From assembly GCA_003427395.1 (NCBI GenBank), contig BFEA01000294.1:1142878-1166565 (forward strand): DNA of 23,688 nucleotides. The letters run 5' to 3'. The stretch comes from Chara braunii. Lineage: Eukaryota; Streptophyta; Charophyceae; Charales; Characeae. Made by a program: the position numbers and the translations under genes. Every line of letters starts with the position of its first letter. Position 1 is the first letter of the stretch. Positions 9,346-17,795 of the stretch are shown piece by piece. The notes under the pieces are model-generated. The model did not search any database. It was not told the origin of the DNA and worked only from the letters and a program-made list of their open reading frames with translations.

Positions 9346-9690
9346 CGGTGGACGAAGGCAAGGTGGCTCACCTGATGTGGTCGGGCGATGGCGCATGGGG
9401 TTGCACTCGTGGACCTCGGAGTTCGGCAATGGCGACAACACGCGGGCCGAGACGCGCGGGCCGAATTTGAAAATAGCCCAATTTGGGCAGTTGATCTCAC
9501 AGATCTGACGGCCTAAATTAGGCTTTTTCTTTTTCGCTTTTGGCGGCTGTACCGACCTCCATCAATTCTTCTCGTCGGCGCCCCAGGTTCGCCTGTCCCC
9601 GCAGTCCACCCTTGCACCGCCCAAGTCCGTGTCCTAAACCCTCCCCTATTTTTTTTCCGATCCGACGTAGGGCCCCCAACGGATGGCCGA
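9346..9690. other. Unique GC-rich stretch inside the inserted block
   Basis: Not low complexity, unlike its neighbours. Short open frames exist on both strands and none is recognisable. It could be captured host sequence, but nothing proves that. Confidence 0.3.
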
Positions 9691-9696
9691 CCAGTT

Positions 9697-9823
9697 GTCC
9701 GATCGGACAGTCTAGGACGGTCAGGGGGGTCCCAGACATCCGATTAAGTAATATAGGAAAAAAACTAGGTTGTTTTATCGGAGGTCCGGGACCCCCCTGA
9801 CCGTCCGGGATGTCCGACCGGAC
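9697..9823. repeat. GC-rich inverted repeat with a 12-mer in its loop
   Basis: Left arm 9697-9747 and right arm 9775-9823 are inverted at roughly 85-90%, sharing GACGGTCAGGGGGGTCCC. The 27-nt spacer contains AGGAAAAAAACT (9755-9766), identical to the 12-mer flanking the inserted block. CGGAC/GTCCG words link it to the block's own ends. Confidence 0.8.
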
Positions 9824-9935
9824 GTTTGGTCGGACGTCGGACCGAACAGGGGATGTCCGACCTAGCGCAAAAAAAAAATAATAATAAAAAATAATGTGGC
9901 TTCGACCTTGCATAAGGTGTATGCCACCAAATTTT

Positions 9936-9973
9936 TGGCTCATTTGAGCCAGTAGAAAAAAAAAAAAAAAAAA
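9936..9973. repeat. Short hairpin followed by poly-A
   Basis: TGGCTCA-TT-TGAGCCA (9936-9951) is a perfect 7-bp hairpin. An 18-nt A run follows at 9956-9973. It resembles a terminator-like structure, but no transcript reading into it is recognised. Confidence 0.5.
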
Positions 9974-10144
9974 TCTTCAAAGATTTTTATCCCCACCTAT
10001 ACCCCTCCTATCCCCACCAAACCCCTCGTACCCCCTTTCCCACCCCGAATAGCACCCTATCACCAAATGCTCAGAAAATTCTGAATTTTTTTATGGGGGG
10101 TCTCTATTGCATGCGCAACACTGTCATAATTTTTTTTTTTTTTT

Positions 10145-10251
10145 TTTTTTAGTGCCAAAAAATCGTCGTCCGGAAATCCGGACGACGGGGGTACCTTATG
10201 TCCAGGGAGACGTCCGGGAGAGACGTCCGATCTCCGGACCATTGGTAACAT
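10145..10251. repeat. Right inverted end of the inserted block
   Basis: Includes the perfect 11-bp-arm hairpin CGTCGTCCGGA/TCCGGACGACG (10164-10187) and GGGAGACGTCCGGGAGAGACGT words inverted relative to 6895-6935, ending TGGTAACAT. Confidence 0.65.
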
Positions 10252-10375
10252 AGGAAAAAAACTTATTTTAGGCCCTGAAATATTTTTTGGCGGGGGCCAA
10301 ACCCCTCCGGGGGCGGACCCTCAAAGGAACCCCGAACGACCCAGGAACTTCCGTACGTACGGGCTGGTGACCCTG
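10252..10375 (-). mobile_element. R2, second part
   Basis: Resumes the interrupted R copy: TTATTTTAGGCCCTGAAAT, GGCGGGGGCC, CCGTACGTACGGGCTGGTGACCCTG, then (TA)n. The terminal hairpin is largely lost here, since one arm reads CCCCGAACGACCC. Confidence 0.8.
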
Positions 10376-10401
10376 TATATATATAATATATACATATATA
10401 T

Positions 10402-10413
10402 CGTCACAAACAG
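10402..10413 (-). mobile_element. Minimal remnant of the hammerhead-associated insert
   Basis: CGTCACAAACAG alone survives between two (TA)n tracts, in the same relative place (between an R end and an F end) as the longer copies. Short, but its position and identity support it. Confidence 0.55.
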
Positions 10414-10461
10414 ATATGTATATATTATATATATATACATATATGTATATATATATATATA

Positions 10462-11232
10462 CAGGGTTACCTGACCGAACGTTCGGGGGCCCTGGGGCTG
10501 GCCCCCGAACGTTCCGGCGTTCGGGGTCCCGTTCGGGGGCCGGACACCTCCAGGTTCGGCCCCCGCCAAAATTTTGTTTGGGGCCTTCAAATACATTTTG
10601 TTTTCTGAATTTTTTTTTGTGAGTTCTCTATGATGTAACCTACACGCCTATAAATTTTGAAGCCATTCTGCTCAGCCAAAACAACGTTAAAAATCGTCAA
10701 AGATGGGGGTGTCAAAACGTGCTCGCCCACTCACTATTTTGTTTTTTTTCACTTTTAACTTTTTGTTTTCACTTTATTTTGGGGCCAAAAAGATTTTATT
10801 ATTTTTTGAAAAAAAAAAACGAGTTATTCATTATGTAAACTACATATCTGTAAATTTTCAGGGCATTTGTCAATGCCAAAAAATAATTAAAAATAGGCAA
10901 ACATGGCAGTGTCGAAAAGGTGCACGCACACTCACTCATTTTAATTCTCTTTTTATTTTTTCTTATTTTTATCATAGTGTTTATTTTCTGTATTCAATTT
11001 TTAATTTTAATTTGGTAAAATATGTGAATGTAGTGCCCAGGCAAATGTTGTTTAGTTTATTTTTCTGCATAACATGTTTTTTTTTTCGGAATTTTTTAAA
11101 AACTTGTTTGTTTGTTTTTTTGTTTTTTTTTTGGTCCGCGTTCGGCCCAAACGGCCGAACGCCTTCCGAAGGGGTCCCGTACGTTCGGGCGTTCGGGTTC
11201 GGGCGTTCGGCCCGTCCCGAACGCCAGTAACC

Positions 11233-11235
<3 letters not shown>
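10462..11235 (+). mobile_element. F2: complete F-type repeat, 774 bp
   Basis: Starts CAGGGTTACCTG and ends AGTAACCCTG, an inverted terminus of 9 bp, with (TA)n outside both ends. Next to the start is the hairpin 10475-10491 with 10500-10517 (CCGAACGTTCGGGGGCC type). Two AT-rich subrepeats follow, then the GC-rich tail with CGGCCGAACGCC, CGTACGTTCGGGCG and CGGCCCGTCCCG. Because the surrounding DNA is TA microsatellite, a TA or longer TA-rich target duplication cannot be measured. No protein is encoded. Confidence 0.8.
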
Positions 11236-11276
<41 letters not shown>

Positions 11277-11278
<2 letters not shown>

Positions 11279-11389
11279 TCACAAACAGAACTGCCCGGTA
11301 AACCGTAGGCAGAGAGAGAGAAGAGGACAACAAACGAGGGGCTGTGACAAACTGTTTCGTCGGAGTTTCACCGACTCATCAGGAGGACG
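11277..11389 (-). mobile_element. Full copy of the hammerhead-associated insert
   Basis: A 113-bp segment lies between (TA)n tracts that themselves abut F2 (ending AACCCTG) and R3 (starting CAGGGT). It has CGTC at one end and GACG at the other, so the insert and its TA flanks form one inverted unit. Inside are a stable hairpin, CTGCCCGG...GTAGGCAG (11291-11312), a GA/CT-rich stretch, and the hammerhead core at the right. Related truncated copies lie at 6148 and 10402. Confidence 0.8.
11351..11389 (-). ncRNA. Hammerhead ribozyme core
   Basis: On the minus strand: CUGAUGA (11382-11376), stem II GUCGG/CCGAC of 5 bp (11375-11371 with 11363-11359), loop UGAAACU, then GAAA (11358-11355) followed by CAG. 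These are all the conserved core boxes of a hammerhead, in the right order with a perfect stem II. For the cleavage strand two candidates exist. (a) CUGUU at 11288-11284: CAG pairs with CUG plus the A-U pair, and stem I is GACGA/UCGUC continued by (UA)n/(UA)n, with three unpaired positions at its base. (b) CUGUA at the R3 terminus (11411-11407). Either gives only a 4-bp stem III. Known hammerheads of this kind occur in retrozymes, Penelope-like elements and satellite repeats and process their transcripts. Activity here is inferred. Confidence 0.75.
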
Positions 11390-11408
11390 ATATATATATA
11401 TATATATA

Positions 11409-12176
11409 CAGGGTAAATAGCATTCAGGACAGGCCGAACGCCTGAACCCCAACGCCCGAACGTATGGGACCCCTTGCGGATGTGTTCGGCTGTTTCGGCC
11501 GAACGCGAACCTTTAAAAAAAAAAAAAAAAACCACAATTCAATATCATCTGGAAAAAAAATGTTATGAAGAAAAATAAATTAAACAAGATTTGCCTGAGT
11601 ATTACATCCAAATTCCTTACCAAATTTGAAATAAAAATAAAATATGGAGAACAAATACTAATAATAAAAATAACAAAAAATCAAAAGAGAATTAAATTTA
11701 GTGAGTGCACAAACACGTTTTCAACACCGCCATCTTTGGAGATTTTTCTTTTTTTTTATCATAGTTAAATGCCCTGAAAATTTACAAATGTGTACTTCAC
11801 ATAATACAAAACCCAAGAAAAAAGTTCCAAAAAATAATAAAATTGTTTAGACCCCGAACTAAAGTGAAAACACAAAGTAAAAGTAAAAAAAAAGATGGGC
11901 GAGCATGTTTTGACACCGCCATCTTTGGGGATTCTTAATTCTTATTTGGCTGAGCCAAATGACGTCAAACGTTTTAGGCATGTACGTCACGTCATAGAGA
12001 ACTTACAAAAAAAACGTTAAAATATATATATATATATATATTTTTAGGCCCCAAAATAATTTTCGGCGGGGGCCGAACGTCGTCGGGTTCGAACCCCGTA
12101 CGGGACACCGAACGCCCGTATGTTCGGAGGTCGTCTCGGGGACCTCCGTACGTACGGGCTGGTGACCTTGTACCCT
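11409..12176 (-). mobile_element. R3: R-type repeat
   Basis: Begins CAGGGTAAATAGC, shows the GC-rich block with CCCCTTGCGGATG, the AT-rich interior with both inverted subrepeats, a (TA)n expansion at 12022-12041, GGCGGGGGCCGAAC, the terminal hairpin (CCGTATGTTCGGAGGTC with GACCTCCGTACGTACGG) and GGTGACC near the end. F2, the hammerhead insert and R3 together form one foldback of about 1.7 kb. Confidence 0.78.
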
Positions 12177-12182
12177 ATATAT

Positions 12183-12650
12183 AGTCGAAAGCATTACAAG
12201 AGAAGAAAAATTCCCCCAAAACTAGTCGAAAGTAATATAGAAAAACAAATAGAATATGGAAACTGCCAAGCAATGCCTGGGCATGATTTTCCTTGTTTTT
12301 CAGTGGTCGACTCCCTTCTACCCGGTCACCTCCCTCGTCTCCCATACCCACCTACTTTCCTCTTTAAACGTATGTGTCTTTATGCTTTTAGGTTTATCCT
12401 CGTGTTTTGAAGCATACATAAACTGTATGATACGACATAATTTTTTTTTTACAGAAACATCTATTATAGATCTAGTTTTTCAACACTACCTTCGACTTTA
12501 ATGACAATAGCGATACCAAACACGACTGGCACTCCGACAACAATCCCTATCATCTACGTGCACTAACGAGAACGAGAGGGATGTATGAACTCGAATAAAA
12601 CATAGCAATTTTGCGCCTTTCATCAAATTATACCCACACATAATATTCTG
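12183..12650. other. Unassigned sequence
   Basis: AT-rich DNA without recognised coding or RNA features. AGTCGAAAG occurs twice near its left edge. Confidence 0.4.
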
Positions 12651-12651
12651 C

Positions 12652-12854
12652 AAAAAACAAAGTACAACCAACAACAATGCACTACCAATCACAACGAACA
12701 ATAAAAGGCAACATAAAACCTCGTTTTACACAACATTATGAAACTCGTGCATAATAATATTCCATTAAAAACAAAGCACTATCATCAACTAGGCACTACC
12801 AATCACCATGTAAATTAGATGCAACACAAACCCTCGTTATACAGGGCACTATGA

Positions 12855-12859
<5 letters not shown>
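12652..12859 (+). repeat. Diverged tandem duplication, period about 114 bp
   Basis: GCACTACCAATCAC occurs at 12679 and 12793. AAACAAAG, CAACA(C/T), CCTCGTT and ACTATGAA- or ATTATGAAAC-like words recur in the same order at the same offset. Role unknown. Confidence 0.7.

Positions 12860-12907
<48 letters not shown>
12859..12907. repeat. (TC)n microsatellite
   Basis: About 49 bp of TC directly following the second tandem copy. Confidence 0.95.
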
Positions 12908-12910
<3 letters not shown>

Positions 12911-14690
12911 GGGACACAAGGATTATGTTTCGCCCTACTAATAAGTTCTGTTTGGTGAGCAAATAGAAAGCTGAGGGATTCCACTGATGGTCATCCTTGG
13001 TAACTTGTGCATGCAAACATTTTCTACTATGGAAGTTTTTGTGCTGTTTTGGCTATGGTGTTGATCGTCTGTTACATTTCTATCCTTTTCATTGCTGCCT
13101 AATTTGTGTTGTCGCATTTTGCCTTGCTTTTAGGCATAAAATGACTGTTAGCTCTGAGGCTTAATGTGGGTTATGTCTAAGTCGAGTTAACACTTCGGTG
13201 GTTACTTAAGATCAAAGTTATTCAGGGATTCGCAGGCCTATAGGCAACTTGTTTGAGGGATACGCGTGTTGAGGCATAATATTGCGCGTTTTCCTTTGAT
13301 AGATATAACTTCCTCATTGGTATGTTCGTTTTTTAGGCTTAATAAGGCAGCGAACTAGATTGATTCAGGTATTGAGCGTATACACAAAATATGGGGCAGT
13401 ACTTGTGCACACTTGATCACACGTACCGAGCGTATATCTTTGGTCAGGTGTTGCTGTCAACTGAGCAAGATTTTTTTCCTGTTCTGATTTGACTTGATTA
13501 ACCTCGTTATACTAATTCATATCGTAAGCGGTGCTATACCCGTATGAATTTCTCCTTGAGGGATTTCCCTCTTCAATTGCAGTGTGTTGTTATCGACACA
13601 AAAACTGATAAATGCTCGGGAAGTCGTTCAAAGAAAATTGTTTTTTTTTTTTTTTTAAACATTGTTAATGAATGAGAGAGAATTTTGGAAGCAGCAGATG
13701 AACGTCATGTATATCTTGCTAGAGTTGCGTGTATCTCCGTTTTCGTGGGTTGAGAGCTAATGATGTTACTTGTCTCGATTAGAATAAGAGAGTGAGGCTG
13801 CATGATTCTGACAGGTTGTGCAGCGTGAGCCTTGGTCAAATATTCATCTAATAAAATAAAGTTTAAATCCCGAGCTAATAGTCATTGAGTGAGAGTGAGC
13901 TACCCTTCGCGGGGGGTGTAAAGGAAGTAATACTCTGGAAAAGGGAATGTGAGACAAACTTTGTGATGAGATGAATGTGTTCGTTCTATTAATGGTTGAG
14001 GGGGCTTTAGTTCTGAGGAGGATTGCCCATGTCCTAGCCAAGTTTCTCATGGACGGGATTAGACAACGGTTATCGCCAAAATCCTCTAACGCGCTTGTCT
14101 AGATCGAACAGCCAAAGCGTACTTTTGTACTTAACAGTTATCCCCTACAGTGGAAATTAGAACTATGTTTAGCAATACACGAACTGTGCTTACTAAGAAT
14201 GGTTTTGTTTGTATACTATTAGTGACGTCTAGAGTAAGTGATCACAATTACTTAGATTTCGTATCAGACGATATTTCCTTTATATAGTTGCAAGGATGAC
14301 AATCAGTAACACTTCGCACTGCTCGTGTTGTGTCTTACATGCCATTCAAGTGCAACCTACTATCTGAGACACTACGTGTATTACTCAAAGTGGCCAACCA
14401 TGTGTGTTGTTCCAAGCTCGTGTAATCATATAAAGGTACCATGTACAGCGTACAAACAAGATACTTCTCAACATAACTCTCGTGACAAGTTGTGTTCTAC
14501 GGAGTTTATTAATTATTCGTAAATTTGGGTTAGGTAAAATAAGGGTCAGCTAGTCACCGCGAGTTTGTACCTGCAAAGAGATATTAGCAGGAATCAAGGA
14601 AATATAGGTGCTGTAGCAGACTAGGCAAAATTCTTACATGTTGATAGTCAGACTTACAGACCCTAATCAGTAGAGCTATCGAACTCCTCA
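12908..14690. other. Unassigned sequence
   Basis: About 1.8 kb of balanced-composition DNA with no microsatellites and only short open frames. I see no gene, RNA or terminal repeat that I can support. Confidence 0.4.
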
Positions 14691-14942
14691 GTGAGACTGA
14701 TTACGAAAATTTTTATAGTCATGTATTCTGAGCCAGTTGTGGCCATACTTGAGAAATTGTTAAGAGTCTTGCGCTCAAGGGAAATTCAAATTCAAGAAGC
14801 CCCTAGACGTGACATTTATACTTGTCAATTGAAATTAAGGATGGGCTTGACAGTTGGCTGTGAAAGTATCGACAACAAACTGCTTACAAAAAATTCCTCA
14901 CTGCCAGTCAATCTCAGTAAAGCATCTGTGGGGAGCAATTGA
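14691..14942 (+). CDS. Unrecognised short ORF (83 aa)
   Basis: Open from an ATG, with a leucine-rich stretch (VAILEKLLRVLRSREIQ) suggesting helix and a charged follow-up. No motif recognised. It lies upstream of two other orphan frames in the same strand (15039 and 15870), so the three may be pieces of one decayed gene or element. Could equally be chance. Confidence 0.2.
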   Translation: MRLITKIFIVMYSEPVVAILEKLLRVLRSREIQIQEAPRRDIYTCQLKLRMGLTVGCESIDNKLLTKNSSLPVNLSKASVGSN

Positions 14943-15038
14943 AGATGACGTCAACGCTTTACTTCTAAGAAGTGACAACCTCGTAACAGGACAGTTTCCT
15001 ATTCCGATCAACCGAGTCTAAGAGATTTCAAGAAACGC

Positions 15039-15293
15039 ATGAAGATGAACGAGCACATCCTTGCGATATCTTGCTCTCTCAACGGGGACACAACAAAGGG
15101 TTGGGAGAACAAATTAATTAAAGAGGTTGAAGTCTATAAGAAAATGATCAGAGAGCTTTCAATCAAAAAAGTGAAGGGTCATCATGAATTCATCGAGTAT
15201 ACTTTCTTCATCTATGGAGTTGATGAAGGACTGTACAGTACGGTTTCCCCAATTGAAACCATTTCGAGAGTTAGAGAGGCTATCTACTCTTAG
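15039..15293 (+). CDS. Unrecognised short ORF (84 aa)
   Basis: Lysine- and glutamate-rich, with amino-acid composition of a normal globular protein and no low complexity (for example KLIKEVEVYKKMIRELSIKK, probably helical). Function unknown. Confidence 0.25.
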   Translation: MKMNEHILAISCSLNGDTTKGWENKLIKEVEVYKKMIRELSIKKVKGHHEFIEYTFFIYGVDEGLYSTVSPIETISRVREAIYS

Positions 15294-15869
15294 TGATCCT
15301 CTTGCTCTCTGCGAAAAACTGTCTAATCACTCATGCTCCGTTCCATACTAATTGGTAAATACCTGTATCATCAGCAACAAGATCATTAACAGGCATCAAT
15401 TGGTCCTCCCGAGTCCAATATCGTCTATAGTAGCAGTAAACGCAAACATCCATTGGTAGAGCACAAAAAGTTTTATGGAAACCAAGTTTGAAAATCAGTT
15501 TTAATCCTTTTGAGCGGTTCAAGGTGAACATTAATAACGATCAACCTTTTCTTTACATACCAAACATTAGTTAAATAGTGTTCTCGTCAGTGACACTCGG
15601 TCAATAGAGTCATCACCAACACCTGGAAACCATTATAATTCAAAATTCATTGCTACTTGGATCATCTCCTTCATTCACCTCAACACATGAGTACCATTAC
15701 TTCGTCCTCAATCCATTAGACTGTATTGAATTGACTTATCAGGATTGCCTCCAAGCATCCCTAACAGTACCGATATATCATCACGACCAGTTTCAAACGG
15801 GGAGACCGATCAATCTTCGTGGTTCTTACTAAGTTTGCAAAAGGAACAATCTAGGTTCTGAGGCTTTAT

Positions 15870-16238
15870 GTGAAGAAGGCCAAAGAGACTCATGAGCATT
15901 TTGACTTAGTCTGGATTGCAGTAGCCAAATACCTTGAAGGAAGAGAGTGTGAGCTCGACAGAAGTTGCACTAAGTTGGTTCGTAGTTTTGGACCCAAGCT
16001 CTGTATCGACTATCGCAGACGTCGAGTTTCAATCCTTCTCACGGATGGGTCCTGTTGGGGTAATCTGATTGATTTGGCAAAAAAATATATCTCCCCTGCA
16101 GAGATTGACTACGAGGCAGTGACCAAACCATCAAAGTTCGGACAACTCGGACGAGTGATTTCCTCCCTGCCGTATCTTCCTACTCTATGGAAGGAATTAT
16201 GTGTTATGGTTGACTTTCGTATCATGAGTTTTGGATGA
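15870..16238 (+). CDS. Unrecognised ORF (122 aa)
   Basis: The longest non-repetitive open frame outside the retroelement. It mixes charged and hydrophobic segments (LDRSCTKLVRSFG, VSILLTDGSCWGNLIDLA) and has no signal peptide or transmembrane span. I recognise no family. It precedes the Ty3 element by about 830 bp in the same orientation but has no visible link to gag. Confidence 0.3.
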   Translation: MKKAKETHEHFDLVWIAVAKYLEGRECELDRSCTKLVRSFGPKLCIDYRRRRVSILLTDGSCWGNLIDLAKKYISPAEIDYEAVTKPSKFGQLGRVISSLPYLPTLWKELCVMVDFRIMSFG

Positions 16239-17074
16239 GGTGTTCAGAACTTGCAGGCTTTAGGTGGCTCTATATCTCAATGCCACAATCTCAGGAGGTA
16301 CATAGACGTGACTCAAGGCACAAGAGACGCACAAACAAATGAGAAATTGAGGATGAGACTTAAGAGGGATAAGTGAGGGCTCTTGATGAGTGCTGACCAT
16401 GTCTATTCATCTGTACTTTCTAAGATTACTATGAGTTCTCACCTTCCCTCATTTATCTTGTCCGTGTCTTGAGTCAGTCAGTCGTGCTTCATTCGCGTTG
16501 ACTTTGGTTGATGATTATGCTTCCTGATGATCTTATCACAGTTCTCAAAATTAGTAAAATTGACCAATCTAATACATGCATGGCATAATTAAATTTTATC
16601 ATTTTTATTTGCATGATCTTTGTTGTTTCGAATCATAATAAAAAATTCCTAAGACCGAGGACCGACAAAGATTGCAATTAAAGGGTCTCGCTCGAAGTCA
16701 GACGCACACAACAACAAGGGATTTGTTTTACTTAATTTATTTAATTATTTATTGCAAAAGTACATCCAAATTTTGCGTGACAGCTTGTTGGCTTTCCGAC
16801 CACCAGAAGTGGCTTGACTGGAGAGAGTGTGACACTGCTCCGCTAGGATATTATACCTGAAATAGTATGCACACTATATTGGGTAGTGGACCGGTTCAGT
16901 AAACTTGCCGAAGAGAAAATTGAGTACCACTCTTTAATAAAAAGCGGGGACGGGGTCACCACGGTCTTCTATTGATGAAAGTGGAGAAGTTACTTCGTGG
17001 ATGAGGCAAATACAAAGATTTAAGACTTGTAAGCACTAAACCCTGCACGGTGTGGCCGTAGGAAAACCTTTGTT
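16239..17074. other. Region where a 5' LTR would be expected; none identified
   Basis: No TG...CA pair, primer-binding site or duplicate of the 3' sequence could be recognised. The window ends about 200 bp past pol, so the partner LTR may lie outside. Confidence 0.35.
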
Positions 17075-17795
17075 GTGTGCAAGGTTCAGAAAAATGGCAA
17101 CGAGAACGAGGCAGGTGATCGCAGGAGCGAGGGAGGTCAGAATGTAGGAGGGAGCTTAGGGCAAGACGAGCGGGTTAAGAAGGACCAGGAATCAACAAAC
17201 CCGGAAGGCTCAAAAGAAGGAAGGAATGAAATAACATCGGGGGATAGTTCGGGTAAAGCCGGAGGCAGCAAGTGAGGAACCCAAGCGACGGGGGGAGACG
17301 AAGAGAGAGGCAGGTCGCGGCCACGGATTTCGGATGGGCTGATGTCAAAGAAGGTAAGGCTCACTGACGCACGGCGAAATCTAGTAGAGATAGAAAGGAA
17401 AAAGGTTGAGTACAAAGCAAAGAATATTGACGAAATTATGAACGAGAGTGAGGGATTTCCTTTGGGGTAAGGTTGCGCAAAGGGCGAAGGGCAAGTCAGG
17501 GCCAAGAACACAAGGGCGGAATTGGGCAAGGGAGCAAAGATAGGATCGACGAGTGCAAAAGAACGTCAGTAAAAAACAGAAGGAGAGGGCAAGGACCCTA
17601 AAAATGAAAGTGGAGACTACAAATCCACCAGCCGTGGACAGTGGGGCAAGCCGACTAGCAGTCGTGTCAATAGTTACGAAAGGATTTGAGGGACTTTGGA
17701 GTCTTAGGGAAAGAGTATTAAGGTGATTTGACCCCGAAGGCAGCGCAAAGGCGGGAGAGGGGTAAGGAATAGGTAAGGAAGGACAGGGGACTGGC
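17075..17795 (+). pseudogene. Decayed 5' part of gag or leader
   Basis: Two charged open stretches (17075-17275, rich in G, E, K, S; and 17342-17470, with RNLVEIERKKVEYKAK) are separated by stops. Their composition resembles the disordered N-terminal part of large Ty3 Gag proteins. The strongest support is position, directly before the recognisable gag core. Confidence 0.45.

Larger units (their letters stand above)
6882..10251. mobile_element. 3.37-kb inserted block with long inverted ends
   Basis: The block interrupts R2 and is flanked by identical 12-bp copies of AGGAAAAAAACT (6870-6881 and 10252-10263). Its ends are ACGTTACCA and TGGTAACAT, inverted at 8 of 9 positions. GC-rich inverted similarity continues inward for roughly 100 bp (GGACGTCTC, GACGTCTCCC, TTGTCCGG or CGTCCGGA blocks). 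Long inverted ends and a 9-12-bp duplication suggest a Mutator-like non-autonomous element. No transposase is seen. The interior consists of CCT/GGA low-complexity blocks, GATT repeats and a unique stretch that could be captured sequence. A third AGGAAAAAAACT inside the block (9755-9766) weakens the duplication argument. Confidence 0.55.

Noticed and set aside
7146-9508. Long open frames up to 261 aa in the CCT/GGA blocks
   Set aside because: Only S, P, L or E, R, G runs on either strand, open in many frames at once, with no motif. Low complexity keeps stops away.
12080-12096. GGTTCGAACCC as a Pol III B-box in R3
   Set aside because: It is one version of the repeat's GGGTTCGGACCCC block. Other copies lack the match and there is no A-box at proper spacing.
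4666-12176. A CRISPR-like array in the repeated CGAACG/TTCGGG words
   Set aside because: Words are clustered palindromes within two ends of a 770-bp repeat, with no regular spacer and no cas genes, in eukaryotic-type DNA.
16524-16530. CTGATGA as a second hammerhead core
   Set aside because: No stem II hairpin and no GAAA follow.
16239-17074. A 5' LTR and primer-binding site
   Set aside because: Nothing matches the sequence after pol, and no tRNA-complementary stretch could be recognised. The 3' LTR is probably beyond the window.
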